A DNA stretch of 64,000 nucleotides from Staphylococcus cohnii subsp. cohnii. GTDB taxonomy: Bacteria; Bacillota; Bacilli; Staphylococcales; Staphylococcaceae. The stretch spans positions 49,740 to 113,739 of the forward strand of contig NZ_PPQC01000044.1 in the NCBI RefSeq assembly GCF_002902365.1. Direction: 5' to 3'. The notes below the pieces were generated by a model that saw nothing but the letters and a program-made list of their open reading frames with translations, was not told where the DNA came from and searched no databases. Below, in pieces: positions 47,321 to 56,370 of the stretch (the first letter of the stretch is position 1; each line of letters starts with the position of its first letter). The translations under genes and the position numbers were made by a program.

Positions 47321-47527
47321 GTTTCTCACTCCATTCTTTTACACACTTTTTTCACCATCTTGTTTTGTATCGTTAATTTAGAGGAATGCACAATATTAGA
47401 ACATTCTATAACATTTTCCTACAGAAAAACAATAGAAAAACTTACATTTTCAAACACTATTATACATCTCATAAATAATTAATTGTATAATGATATTAAA
47501 TGCATTAATTTGAATGGAGGTTTTCAA

Positions 47528-47947
47528 ATGGTATATCAAGTAGATGGTAATACGATCGTATTAGTTTTAGAACAAGGTGAAGACATTGTTGAAGCTGTAA
47601 CGGATCTCGCTCGTGAGCAAAATGGTAAATTTGGAACAGTCAGTGGTATCGGCGCTTGTGATAACGTAGAATTAAATTTCTATAATTTAGAAACTAAAAC
47701 CTATGAAAAAAAAGAAATTAAAGAACCTTTAGAATTAATCAGCCTTTTAGGTAATATTTCTCATATTGATGAAAAGCCATTTGCACATTTACATGCAACT
47801 TTTGGTACTAATCAATACGAAACATTAAGTGGTCATTTAACAAAAGCAATTGTTTCAGCTACTGCAGAAATCGTCATTACAATGACAAACCTAGATATAA
47901 ATCGTAAACACAATGGCGATATCGGCTTGAATCTATTAGATTTGTAA
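47528..47947 (+). CDS. PPC (DUF296) domain protein
   Basis: About 139 residues forming a single plant-and-prokaryote-conserved (PPC/DUF296) domain, usually trimeric and metal-binding; the FAHLHATFG histidines are the conserved site. An open frame begins earlier at 47483, but GGAGG lies before the ATG at 47528, giving MVYQVDGNTIV. It is divergent from norA by about 200 bp. Cellular function is unknown for the bacterial stand-alone forms. Confidence 0.87.
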   Translation: MVYQVDGNTIVLVLEQGEDIVEAVTDLAREQNGKFGTVSGIGACDNVELNFYNLETKTYEKKEIKEPLELISLLGNISHIDEKPFAHLHATFGTNQYETLSGHLTKAIVSATAEIVITMTNLDINRKHNGDIGLNLLDL

Positions 47948-48092
47948 TTCAATGACGCTCGGCCAACAGGGTTTTAACATTATTCAACTTATAAAAACAT
48001 ATCAATTTAAATATAATTTTATAAGTTGGAATTTAAAAACGTAATCTATACTAATCAAGCATCATGGATATTAATATCTCTGCCTAAAGCAT

Positions 48093-48133
48093 AAACGTTA
48101 ATTTCTATTGAAATTATATAGGAATTAGCGTTT
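48093..48133 (+). repeat. Stem-loop repeat copy 3
   Basis: AAACGTTAATTTCTAT pairs with ATAGGAATTAGCGTTT (two wobbles) and is followed by TTTTT. It shares its stem with 1525-1564 and 32877-32911; the substitutions keep pairing. It may terminate the PPC gene transcript. Confidence 0.75.
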
Positions 48134-48468
48134 TTATACGTTTATGAAAATTTTGTAATATTGCTGACTACCATGCTCCATTTTTTTGTATTAACATGTA
48201 TCTTTTTTACAATTTTGATACGTATTGACGTTCAAGGATTGATTATGTAAATAACTATTGAATTGAACTATGCGAATTGATAACTGGACAAAGTCACACA
48301 CGATAACCCAAATTTTAATGATTAGCCATTATTTGAAAATAAATATTTATGTTTAACTTGTTTTTGTTTGTAAAACGTTTTCATTCATTTTGACTAGTGT
48401 TTATAATTGAAATTTCTGTCTATAAATTGTATTATAAAAAATCACATTCGTAATTTTATGTTTATGTT

Positions 48469-48504
48469 CCCTTAGCAGTAAGCTTTTTAAGGGGATTTTT
48501 ATTT
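48469..48504 (+). terminator. Orphan terminator-like hairpin
   Basis: CCCTTA pairs with TAAGGG around a loop with an inner AGC/GCT pairing, followed by GATTTTTATTT. No protein gene lies within 500 bp upstream on this strand. Confidence 0.5.
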
Positions 48505-48695
48505 GCTGTTTAAAATTAATACTTATTATCATGTACGAAACAATATCTAATACTTCATAGACAAGATTATATAAAAATTCAATTTCGGGTAAAGTTGTTT
48601 TTTAAACTTCAGCTATAGTTATACTCTATAAAAATAATTATATGAGCTTGTGTGCTTAGCACAAATATAAATTCAAAAAGAAAGTAGGTGTAAGT

Positions 48696-49313
48696 ATCGC
48701 CCCTCGTTACATTGCTAGAACAATATTTTTAATTTTAATGATCATATCAATTTTCTTTAATCAATTTTATCAATTTATGACGCTTAATCTCTTTCTAGCA
48801 TATGTTCCATTTGAATTATGCTTACTCTTAAATTTATTTAAACCCAAATATAAATATGAATGGCCATTATTTATCGTTTTTGTACTTATATTTTTATGCA
48901 TGGTACCCAATACGCTATATATGGTTACAGATTTAATACATTTAAATCAATTTACTTTTAATTTTTATCAAGGTTTAATCATCGTTGAATGGGTGTATTT
49001 TACATTTTTAGTTGCCGGCGTCTTATTAGCTTTATATTTATTAATTTTGATGTTTGTAGAAATGGAAAATTTTACAACTCACCGTTGGTTAAATAGAACC
49101 ATTATACTCATTATGATGTTTTTAAATGGCTTAGGTATTTATATTGGACGGTTCTTACGTTTGCATTCTGTTTATATTATCAATGAACCACTTCGAATTT
49201 ATAGAGAAGTTATCAATCATTTAGATTTTGATGCTTTCCTATTTGTCATATTATTGGTATTACTTCAAATTTTAATTTATACATTTGCGAAAGGAGTACA
49301 ACGTACAAAATGA
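48696..49313 (+). CDS. DUF1361 membrane protein with possible ATC start
   Basis: About 205 residues with six predicted helices, of the DUF1361 family (LFKPKYKEWPLF, FLCMVPNTLYMVTDLIHL and GIYIGRFLRLHS are the recognisable parts). The first ATG (48738) lacks a ribosome binding site and would cut into the first membrane helix. Upstream the frame stays open, and AGGTG (48686-48690) is spaced for the ATC at 48696, which yields IAPRYIARTIFLIL, a normal basic start plus helix. No ATG, GTG, TTG or CTG lies between. ATC as start is thus inferred; a recent ATG to ATC change or sequence error is possible. Confidence 0.75.
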   Translation: MAPRYIARTIFLILMIISIFFNQFYQFMTLNLFLAYVPFELCLLLNLFKPKYKYEWPLFIVFVLIFLCMVPNTLYMVTDLIHLNQFTFNFYQGLIIVEWVYFTFLVAGVLLALYLLILMFVEMENFTTHRWLNRTIILIMMFLNGLGIYIGRFLRLHSVYIINEPLRIYREVINHLDFDAFLFVILLVLLQILIYTFAKGVQRTK

Positions 49314-49585
49314 CTTTTAATATCTTAATTTTACTTATTGTACTCATCGTATTTCAATTAATTATTGGACATTTACTTCATGACGTAGGCTTTTCATACA
49401 CAAAAAGCATCTTGCTTATGTGTTTACCACTAGGTATCGGTTTATTTTATTTACAATTATTTTATTATGAACGAAAATATCCTAATTGGCATGTTTCTAT
49501 TAAAACAAAGATAAGGTTAAAGTATATGTATATTTTAACTTTTCTTGAGTACGTTGCGATGTATATTTGTATTTTCAGGATGTAA
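49310..49585 (+). CDS. Small membrane protein coupled to DUF1361 gene
   Basis: A 91-residue hydrophobic protein with three predicted helices (about 3-20, 28-47, 67-88) and a mid-loop YYERKYPNWHVSIKTKIRLK. Its ATG overlaps the DUF1361 stop by 4 bp, and GAAAGGAG lies upstream inside that gene, so the two are translated together and may act together. No family recognised. A terminator follows. Confidence 0.8.
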   Translation: MTFNILILLIVLIVFQLIIGHLLHDVGFSYTKSILLMCLPLGIGLFYLQLFYYERKYPNWHVSIKTKIRLKYMYILTFLEYVAMYICIFRM

Positions 49586-49606
49586 TCACAAATTTAATTA
49601 TATAAC

Positions 49607-49649
49607 GAAACACCCACAGCAGACTTATTAGCCATGTTGTGGGTGTTTC
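49607..49649. terminator. Bidirectional terminator
   Basis: GAAACACCCACA pairs perfectly with TGTGGGTGTTTC, with T-runs on the plus side. It serves the DUF1361 pair and the convergent malate dehydrogenase gene. Confidence 0.86.
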
Positions 49650-49661
49650 TTTTTAAAAAAG

Positions 49662-50600
49662 TTATTTATTTTTTAGCGATTGCTTCACTTGTTGAACAGC
49701 ATTTGCTGAAATTTGTAATTGCTTTAATTCTTCATCCGAAAGCGCAAGCTCTAAAATGCGTTCTATACCATTTTCACCTAATATTGTAGGAACACCTAAA
49801 CAAATATCAGAAAAACCGTATTCCTCTTCTAAATATGCGATGGCAGGTAATAAACGTTGTTGATCTTTCAAAATTGCTTCCAACATACTATATACTGCCG
49901 AAGCTGGCGCATAATAAGCAGAACCTGTACCTAGTAATTCTACTATTTCAGCACCACCTTTTCGAGTGCGTTCAATAATTTGGCTAATCGTAGTTTCATC
50001 TAATAATTTAGTCAATGGTACACCATTAACATTTGTAGCATTTACTAATGGAAGCATGGTATCTCCATGACCACCTAGAACTAACCCTTTAACATCTTTA
50101 ATAGAAATTCCTAAAGCTTCTGCTATAAATGTTTGATATCTTGCAGTATCTAATATACCTGACTGTCCAATAACACGTTTTTTAGAAAAACCTGATGCTT
50201 TCAAGACTGTATAAGTCATTGCGTCAACTGGATTAGTAAGCACTACTATTTTACATTCTGGAGAGTATTTAACAATTTCTTTTGTAACTTCTTCCATTAC
50301 TTGTTCATTTATTTTAACCAAATCGTCTCTACTCATTCCAGGCCTACGTGGTACCCCTGCAGTAATTACAACAATATCTGAATTTTTTGTATCAGAATAA
50401 TCTACTGAGCCTGAAACATTTACATCAAATCCATAAATAGGACTACTTTGTAATATATCGAGTGCTTTACCTTTAACCTGCCCTTCATTTTTAGGTTGAT
50501 CGATCAGTACAACATCCGCTAATTCGTGTTTAGCGATAATAAAAGCTAAAGTAGACCCTGTATTACCAGCACCTATAATAGAAATCTTTTGTTTTGTCAT
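49662..50600 (-). CDS. mdh: Malate dehydrogenase, LDH-like type
   Basis: A 312-residue NAD-dependent enzyme of the LDH/MDH superfamily. The Rossmann loop is [10 protein letters not shown] at 8-17; the mobile loop [13 protein letters not shown] carries arginine where lactate dehydrogenases have glutamine (QKPG), which selects malate/oxaloacetate; TNPVDAMTY and the catalytic His in [11 protein letters not shown] follow. I therefore call it malate rather than lactate dehydrogenase. It would interconvert malate and oxaloacetate. Single gene. I do not associate an mdh with this place in S. aureus. Confidence 0.87.
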   Translation of the reverse strand: MTKQKISIIGAGNTGSTLAFIIAKHELADVVLIDQPKNEGQVKGKALDILQSSPIYGFDVNVSGSVDYSDTKNSDIVVITAGVPRRPGMSRDDLVKINEQVMEEVTKEIVKYSPECKIVVLTNPVDAMTYTVLKASGFSKKRVIGQSGILDTARYQTFIAEALGISIKDVKGLVLGGHGDTMLPLVNATNVNGVPLTKLLDETTISQIIERTRKGGAEIVELLGTGSAYYAPASAVYSMLEAILKDQQRLLPAIAYLEEEYGFSDICLGVPTILGENGIERILELALSDEELKQLQISANAVQQVKQSLKNK

Positions 50601-50656
50601 AATGTCAGCCCCTTATAATGTTAGACAAATGAATTGTCTTAGTATGCTTGAATTAC

Positions 50657-50680
50657 ATTTCTCAATTTATTGAGCTAGTA
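50657..50680. repeat. TTCTCAATTTATTGAG repeat, copy D
   Basis: TTCTCAATTTATTGAG-C-TAGT lies between mdh and the DedA gene, sharing its hairpin with copies at 10911, 54341 and 54406 but lacking the downstream half of the unit. Confidence 0.65.
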
Positions 50681-50692
50681 CGTTAACTATCA

Positions 50693-51310
50693 TCACTTTC
50701 GCTTATGTTTTCGTTGGCGTTTCAACCACTTCCAAATAATAAAAACAGCTATAATAATAAGTACGATATAAATAATTTTAGAGTAAATATCCATATAGTG
50801 CACGATAACGTGCCAATTGCTACCAACTGTTTGTCCTAAATAAATTAAAACGATATTCCAAATCAATGTACCAATTGTTGTAAATAATAAAAACAAAGGC
50901 ATATTCATACGTGTTAAACCGGCTGGGATTGAAATTAAGCTTCTTAAAAGCGGTACAAATCGGCAGAAAAATATCGTCCAATAACCGTATTGTTCAAACC
51001 ATTGCAGTGTTTTATCTAAATCACTTCTTTTTACTCGTATAATTTTTCCATAACGATCTATAACTTTATATAAGTTTCGCTCTCCTATCCAAGCGCCAAT
51101 GCCATAAAGGACAATCGCTCCAACAACAGATCCCACAGTTGATGTTAGTGTTACACCAATAAAATTCAAGTTAGAGTGTGTAGTCATAAAACCACCAAAG
51201 GTTAAGATGATTTCAGATGGTATAGGTGGAAAGATATTCTCAAAAAATATTAGAAAAGCAATTCCCCAATAACCATATTGTTCCATAAAGTGAGTGATCC
51301 ATTGCTCCAT
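50693..51310 (-). CDS. DedA-family membrane protein
   Basis: A 205-residue DedA/VTT protein with about five helices. The family motifs FFENIFPPIPSEIILTFGG near 23-41 and FFCRFVPLLRSLISIPAG near 115-132 (with the conserved arginines) are both present. Some DedA proteins flip undecaprenyl phosphate or phospholipids; uppP in this window serves the same lipid, but a link is only inference. GGAGG precedes the ATG. A basic tail RQRKHKRK ends the protein. Confidence 0.9.
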   Translation of the reverse strand: MEQWITHFMEQYGYWGIAFLIFFENIFPPIPSEIILTFGGFMTTHSNLNFIGVTLTSTVGSVVGAIVLYGIGAWIGERNLYKVIDRYGKIIRVKRSDLDKTLQWFEQYGYWTIFFCRFVPLLRSLISIPAGLTRMNMPLFLLFTTIGTLIWNIVLIYLGQTVGSNWHVIVHYMDIYSKIIYIVLIIIAVFIIWKWLKRQRKHKRK

Positions 51311-51350
51311 GTATGTCCTCCTAATTATTTAAATCAAATCGTATTAATCA

Positions 51351-51650
51351 TTATAGTAAGTTATTTGATTTAGCATACAAATACATCGTCATTCCAAATA
51401 GTGCTAATGATAATAAGGTTAAGATGATTGCTAATAACATAACGCGTTTATAATGTTTAATAAACGCAACAAACAATATCGCACCATTGTAAAAAAAGAA
51501 CAGACCAAATAATGTCATCATTAAATTAATGTCAGGATATATTATGTTTAATAAAGCAATTACTATTGCAAAACCCAAAATAGGAAAATTAATAAAATTG
51601 CGTTGAAATCTAAACTGATTTCTAAGGTGTTGTTCACTTTGATTACTCAT
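51351..51650 (-). CDS. Small membrane protein, unknown function
   Basis: A 99-residue protein with a polar N-terminus (to about residue 19) and three predicted helices. GAAGGAG lies before the ATG. It sits between the DedA gene (40 bp) and a reductase gene (26 bp) on the same strand, so the three are probably one transcript. No family recognised. Confidence 0.75.
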   Translation of the reverse strand: MSNQSEQHLRNQFRFQRNFINFPILGFAIVIALLNIIYPDINLMMTLFGLFFFYNGAILFVAFIKHYKRVMLLAIILTLLSLALFGMTMYLYAKSNNLL

Positions 51651-51676
51651 GTTCTACGCTCCTTCTAAATTAAAAT

Positions 51677-52585
51677 CTAAGGAATATCATGACCTAAGGA
51701 AGCTGTATAAATATCAAACCATTCTTGGTCAGTTAACGTTATTGCCATACCTTGTAATGCTTCATCAATACGATTAATCTTTTGTGTGCCTAGCACTGGC
51801 ATGATTGAAGCTGGATGTTTCTTTAACCAAGACATAATAATTGCAGTTGTCGTAACATTATACTTTTGTGCCAATTGGGATATAATCGCAGTAATTCTTG
51901 CTGTTTTTTCGTCTTCAAGATCAAACAGTTTTCCTCCAGCCAATGGACTCCATGACATTATTTTAACATCATCTTTGTACATATAGTTAATAGTTCCATC
52001 TTCAATTGCATCTAACGTATAAGGAGAAACTTCTAATTGATTTAAAGTAATATGTAATTTATCACAAACTAAACATTTACTTAATAAATCATACTGCGAT
52101 TTGTTGAAATTTGATACTCCAAACGATTTGATTTTTCCTTCTTTAACTAAAGATTTAACAGCTTCTGTGATTTCATGTGGATCCATCAATGGTGATGGCC
52201 GATGAATCAGTAATGAATCTAGTTGTTCTACTTGTAATTGTTTGAGAGAACGTTCTACAGTTTCTGTGATATGTTTTTTACTATGATCATATCGATGTCC
52301 ATCTGCTGTCGCTAAATGGTCAGATGGCAAAACGATGCCACATTTAGAAACAATTTCAAGATGTTCACGTAGATTAGGCGATAATTTAAGCGCTTCTCCA
52401 AAAATCCCTTCACAACTGTAATCACCATATATATCTGCGTGATCCATCGTAGTAATACCACGCTCGACCAGTTCATTAATATAGCGATTTAACTGTTGTG
52501 GAGTCCACTTCCAATCGTTTGCTCTCCAAAATCCTTGTATTACATTTGAAAAGGATACATGTTGGTTAATCTTCACTCTTTCCAT
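51677..52585 (-). CDS. YdhF-like aldo/keto reductase
   Basis: A 302-residue aldo-keto reductase resembling E. coli YdhF. The catalytic Asp and Tyr are in MDHADIYGDYSCE near 48-60, the Lys in EIVSKCGIV, the His in LLIHRPSPLMDP; the cofactor region is VLGTQKINRIDEAL. Substrate unknown. GGGGG precedes the ATG. It forms a same-strand series with the small membrane protein, DedA, and the upstream CobW gene (37 bp). Confidence 0.9.
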   Translation of the reverse strand: MERVKINQHVSFSNVIQGFWRANDWKWTPQQLNRYINELVERGITTMDHADIYGDYSCEGIFGEALKLSPNLREHLEIVSKCGIVLPSDHLATADGHRYDHSKKHITETVERSLKQLQVEQLDSLLIHRPSPLMDPHEITEAVKSLVKEGKIKSFGVSNFNKSQYDLLSKCLVCDKLHITLNQLEVSPYTLDAIEDGTINYMYKDDVKIMSWSPLAGGKLFDLEDEKTARITAIISQLAQKYNVTTTAIIMSWLKKHPASIMPVLGTQKINRIDEALQGMAITLTDQEWFDIYTASLGHDIP

Positions 52586-52622
52586 AGTGAATCAACCCCC
52601 TTCTTCATTACATTAATTTAAA

Positions 52623-53561
52623 TTAGGTAAATTGTAGCATATCTAATTGATTTCGTAGTTTATTTACATCTAATTGCTCACCAATAATAACAATCGTCAA
52701 GGACACTTCTTTATCAATCGTTTGATAATCTGGCAACCCAAAAGCATATTGAAATTCATAAATATCTTCGGGCACATCTTTAAATTTCACATATCCCTTT
52801 AATCTTAGAACATTATCCGGCAACCGTAAAATAAATTGATAAAATAATTGTCTATTAATGGGTCCAGAAAAACGATAATGTAGACGATTTATACCATGAT
52901 GATGTACATGGGAATTCATTTTCATTTGATTTTCATTTGCAGCCGCACTAATTTGATTCATATCAATATCTGCATAGGTAGTAAAATATTTAGATGCTGT
53001 TGGATTAATTTTGCGAATTGCTTCATCAATATCATGTGCATGATTATCAATGAGATCCATTTTGTTCATGACTATGTCATGACACACAGATAATTGTTCT
53101 TCCATCAATTGAATTGTATGGTTGGTATATTGAAAACGATTTAGGAAACGAGGCCCATCCACCAATCCTATAACTGTAGGTTGGGCGACTTGTTCAATGA
53201 TTTCAGGATCCTGACATGCCGCAATAATTTCAATTGGATGTGCTAAACCTGTCGCCTCAATTATTATATGGCGCATTGCACTTTTGCTTAGAAAATGTTT
53301 TAATTGTTTTATTAAATCTAGTTGCAAATCACAGCATACGCAACCATTTAATATTGACACAACCTCAATATCATTGCTAATAGCATAGCTATCTATATCT
53401 AATTTACCGTATTCGTTTACGATTACGCCTGGATATTCATTGCTTTTTTGTAAATATTTTACATATTTACTGAGGAAAGTTGTTTTACCACTTCCTAGAA
53501 ATCCTGTAATAATCGTAATTTTAGTTTTTTGATGGTTAATATTTTTCATATACTCACTCAT
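52623..53561 (-). CDS. CobW/COG0523-family G3E GTPase
   Basis: A 312-residue metallochaperone GTPase. The P-loop is TGFLGSGKTTF near 19-29, the metal-binding CxCC motif is NGCVCC near 69-74, ATGLAHP is switch II, and NKMD the guanine motif; a short SHVHHHG histidine stretch precedes the CobW C-terminal domain. Members deliver zinc or other metals under limitation. A dyad TTAATTAT-N4-ATAATTAA (53591-53610) just upstream could be an operator, but it is not a Zur consensus I can affirm. The start is uncertain between two in-frame ATGs four codons apart. Confidence 0.88.
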   Translation of the reverse strand: MSEYMKNINHQKTKITIITGFLGSGKTTFLSKYVKYLQKSNEYPGVIVNEYGKLDIDSYAISNDIEVVSILNGCVCCDLQLDLIKQLKHFLSKSAMRHIIIEATGLAHPIEIIAACQDPEIIEQVAQPTVIGLVDGPRFLNRFQYTNHTIQLMEEQLSVCHDIVMNKMDLIDNHAHDIDEAIRKINPTASKYFTTYADIDMNQISAAANENQMKMNSHVHHHGINRLHYRFSGPINRQLFYQFILRLPDNVLRLKGYVKFKDVPEDIYEFQYAFGLPDYQTIDKEVSLTIVIIGEQLDVNKLRNQLDMLQFT

Positions 53562-53590
53562 TTCATAAATAAAAATGTTTGCGTAAAACC

Positions 53591-53610
53591 TTAATTATTC
53601 TTATAATTAA
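53591..53610. promoter_or_regulatory. Dyad between CobW-like gene and mgrA
   Basis: TTAATTAT, four bases, then ATAATTAA is a perfect inverted repeat 30 bp upstream of the CobW-like start. In such AT-rich DNA the match carries limited weight. Confidence 0.35.
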
Positions 53611-53774
53611 CCTTTCACTTGATAAAATGTTGACTTTCTTCTAAACTTTATACATACTTTATTTTAGCATGGCACAGTGTGAAAGTATGCTTGAGGAAGT
53701 GAAACACAACAATAGACGGATTCAAATCCGAAACAGAAAGAACAAAACGGATAGAATGTCTGGAGGAGAACTTT

Positions 53775-54218
53775 ATGTCTGAACCACTTAATTTAAAGGA
53801 TCAATTATGTTTCAGTTTGTATAATGCTCAAAGACAAGTAAATCGCTACTACTCTAATAATGTCTTTAAAAAATACAAATTAACATATCCACAGTTTTTA
53901 GTTTTAACAATCTTATGGGCTGATTCACCTGTTAACGTGAAAAAAGTCGTAACTGAATTAGCACTTGATACAGGTACTGTATCTCCATTACTAAAAAGAA
54001 TGGAGCAAATTGATTTAATTAAACGTGAACGTTCTGAAGTAGATCAACGTGAAGTGTTTATCCACTTAACAGATAAAAGTGAAGCAATTCGACCTGAATT
54101 GGACACAGCATGCCAAGATGTGGCAGTTGCATCTTCACTTAGCGCAGAAGAAAACAAAGAACTAAATCGATTACTTTCAAAAGTAATTAATGCCTTTACT
54201 GAAGAAAAAGCAAAATAA
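53775..54218 (+). CDS. mgrA: MarR-family global regulator MgrA
   Basis: A 147-residue MarR/SarA-type winged-helix regulator. The sequence from 12 to 100 is almost that of S. aureus MgrA, including redox-sensing C12 in [11 protein letters not shown] and the DNA-binding helix [14 protein letters not shown]. MgrA controls autolysis, efflux (norA), capsule and virulence genes. A second cysteine, C113 in ELDTACQDV, is absent from the S. aureus protein as I remember it. GGAGGAG precedes the ATG. Followed by a strong terminator and a cluster of repeats. Confidence 0.96.
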   Translation: MSEPLNLKDQLCFSLYNAQRQVNRYYSNNVFKKYKLTYPQFLVLTILWADSPVNVKKVVTELALDTGTVSPLLKRMEQIDLIKRERSEVDQREVFIHLTDKSEAIRPELDTACQDVAVASSLSAEENKELNRLLSKVINAFTEEKAK

Positions 54219-54283
54219 TGCTAAATTTCTAATGTTAAGGTTAAACTATATGAAATTGATGAATTAAATATATTAATTTAAAG

Positions 54284-54322
54284 CTAGAGTCTGGGACATC
54301 ATTGAATTGTCCTAGACTCTAG
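54284..54322 (+). terminator. Terminator after mgrA
   Basis: CTAGAGTCTGGGACA pairs with TGTCCTAGACTCTAG (one bulged mismatch) and is followed by TTTATTGT. It includes the TGGGACA element. Confidence 0.82.
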
Positions 54323-54336
54323 TTTATTGTAAAGCC

Positions 54337-54463
54337 CCACTTCTCAATTTATTGAGTTAGTGGGGCTTATGCATGAGCTTTAGCTCAGGTAATCCTTAAT
54401 ACCACTTCTCAATTTATTGAGTTAGTCTGACTTGTGCACGAGCCACAGCTCAGGTAATCATTT
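54337..54463. repeat. Tandem pair of a 65-bp unit
   Basis: Unit B (54337-54398) and unit C (54402-54463) share CCACTTCTCAATTTATTG, then AGTTAGT, a diverged middle, and AGCTCAGGTAATC. A third unit lies at 10908-10968 after dtpT, and a half unit at 50657. In copy B AAGCCCCAC also pairs with GTGGGGCTT. Confidence 0.8.
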
Positions 54464-54488
54464 TATATTCAATACTAATCATTCTTAC

Positions 54489-54545
54489 GAGGGTGGGACG
54501 ACGAAAACTGTTAATAAATTAGATTTCTACCCCACCCCTTTTTTA
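54489..54545 (+). terminator. GGGTGGG hairpin with T-run
   Basis: GGGTGGG (54491-54497) pairs with CCCACCC (54531-54537) around a long AT-rich loop, followed by CTTTTTT. This is the common staphylococcal GTGGGACGACGAAA-type intergenic repeat. Confidence 0.7.
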
Positions 54546-54690
54546 AATACTATTAATAAATCACCGAAGTAATGATACATTTCTGCACAAATACTTCAGT
54601 GATTCGTTCATTTGTTTGACCTTCAAATTAAATTTTTAACATTTTCCATTTACAAATCAAGTGCTTATATTGCTATCTTTTATTAAAAAG

Positions 54691-56370
54691 TCACTCTTGA
54701 TTTAACATGACCATTTGATATAAATAGCCTTTGTTTGATAGTAACGATTGGTAATCTCCATATTCTATTATTTCACCGTCAACCATAACCACGATTTTAT
54801 CAAATTTTGGTAGTAATCGTAAATCATGTGTTGCAACGATTAATGTTTGAGATTGTTTGTGAATTTCATCCATCACAAGATTCGTGTGATAAATATCTAG
54901 TGCTGTAGTAGGCTCATCAATCACCCAAATCGGAGCCTCTTTTAATAATAATCTTGCAATACCAACCCTTTGAATTTCACCACCAGATAGTGTATTACCT
55001 GAAAGTGTGATGTGTCTATCTAAATCAATGTGTGATAAACCTAGTGTATCAAAAACATCTTCGATTACTGCATCTTCTTGATCAGTGAATAAATTATCAC
55101 GTACTGTACCATCAAATAACTGTTGTGACTGTAATAGAGCATTAATCGAACTGTATTTATCTGAATCTAAAATACTTGTAATATCTTGATTATTTAATAA
55201 AACAGTGCCTTCTTCACTTTGATAGAGACCTAACATTAATTGTAATAAGGTACTCTTACCTGAACCAGAAGGACCAATAATTGCAACATGTTCACCTTCA
55301 TGCACACTCAGCTGTACTTCTTTTAAAGTGTACTTCGATTGATTCCAATATTTAAAATCAACATTTTGAACTTCTACTAACGATTGATGTACAGCATTAT
55401 CCAATGATAATGGTTGATTGCCTTGTTGAATTGGGTGTGCAATAACTTCATTGATATTATTTAAAGCTTCATCCGTATCTGCTTTATAATAAGCCACATT
55501 ACTCATAGGAATTGCTTGTTCAAATAATGTTAACATCATCAAAACAATACTTGTTAAGTAAACAACATCTAGCTGTTGATTTTGCACTTGTATAACACCC
55601 AAATATAATGTTGCAAATAAAGCAATCATTGAAACCAGATTTAAGCTATATTCATACAACGATAAGAAACGTTGCTCTTTTGCTTGTGCTTGTTCATACG
55701 CATTCAATTGATTTAAAACCCGATGCTGATAATATTCTGTTTGGTCAAATCGCGCAAGTTCTTGATATCCTTCTTTATAATCATAAAATTGATTTAAAAA
55801 TTGGTCTTGTATACGATTAACATCCCTTTTTAATAATTGTGCCTTTTTCGCGCTTAACCAAGGAATTAAAACCAATGTTATCAGCATACTAATAAATATG
55901 ATAATTGCATGAACAAATGAAAAATAAAAAGTCACAACCATTGCAATTATCGCCGTTAAGCCAATAACTACTGGTGGATAATAAACTCTTAAATAAATAT
56001 TTTGTAGTGCTTCCACACTACCAACCATGCGACCAAGTAAATCACTGGATTTAAATTTTCTATATACGTCTGGTACGACAGGTATAATATTCTTAAAAAA
56101 TTGTACTCTCACATTTCTCAACATAGTAAATGTTGCTTTGTGAGATAATAATCGTTCGATATATCTTGCAATAGCACGTATAAATCCAAACATTTTAACA
56201 GAAACAATTAAAACCATTAAAGCAAATAATGGTGCACCTAAAGCACTTTGCGTTACCATATAACCACTTAAGAAAAACATGCTTAATGCAGTTAAACTGC
56301 CTAAAATACCTACAATGATAGATAAAATTAAATCTTTATCTACCTTAAATTGAATATGTGGTCTCAACAA
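54691..56370 (-). CDS. cydC: Thiol reductant ABC exporter CydC-like
   Basis: A 559-residue exporter half: six helices (about 10-300) then an ATPase with Walker A GPSGSGKST near 363-371, signature LSGGEIQRVGIARLL and Walker B IWVIDEPTTALD. With the upstream partner it would export cysteine or glutathione for cytochrome bd assembly. The start overlaps the partner's end by 7 bp. CydC versus CydD roles are assigned by order and similarity. Confidence 0.85.
   Translation of the reverse strand: MLRPHIQFKVDKDLILSIIVGILGSLTALSMFFLSGYMVTQSALGAPLFALMVLIVSVKMFGFIRAIARYIERLLSHKATFTMLRNVRVQFFKNIIPVVPDVYRKFKSSDLLGRMVGSVEALQNIYLRVYYPPVVIGLTAIIAMVVTFYFSFVHAIIIFISMLITLVLIPWLSAKKAQLLKRDVNRIQDQFLNQFYDYKEGYQELARFDQTEYYQHRVLNQLNAYEQAQAKEQRFLSLYEYSLNLVSMIALFATLYLGVIQVQNQQLDVVYLTSIVLMMLTLFEQAIPMSNVAYYKADTDEALNNINEVIAHPIQQGNQPLSLDNAVHQSLVEVQNVDFKYWNQSKYTLKEVQLSVHEGEHVAIIGPSGSGKSTLLQLMLGLYQSEEGTVLLNNQDITSILDSDKYSSINALLQSQQLFDGTVRDNLFTDQEDAVIEDVFDTLGLSHIDLDRHITLSGNTLSGGEIQRVGIARLLLKEAPIWVIDEPTTALDIYHTNLVMDEIHKQSQTLIVATHDLRLLPKFDKIVVMVDGEIIEYGDYQSLLSNKGYLYQMVMLNQE

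Larger units (their letters stand above)
47948..48695. other. Long intergenic region with two stem-loops
   Basis: About 750 bp without a protein gene. It holds a repeat-family stem-loop (48093-48133) and a terminator-like hairpin (48469-48504) with no gene immediately before it. The latter could end a small RNA or a very long 3' untranslated region. Confidence 0.5.
54219..54690. other. Repeat-rich region after mgrA
   Basis: This 472-bp stretch holds the mgrA terminator, two tandem copies of a 65-bp repeat unit (54337-54463) and a GGGTGGG/CCCACCC hairpin (54489-54545). No protein gene. Confidence 0.6.

Noticed and set aside
49662..50600. L-lactate dehydrogenase
   Set aside because: The specificity loop has RRPG with arginine rather than the QKPG of lactate dehydrogenases, and NPVDAMTY is of the malate type.
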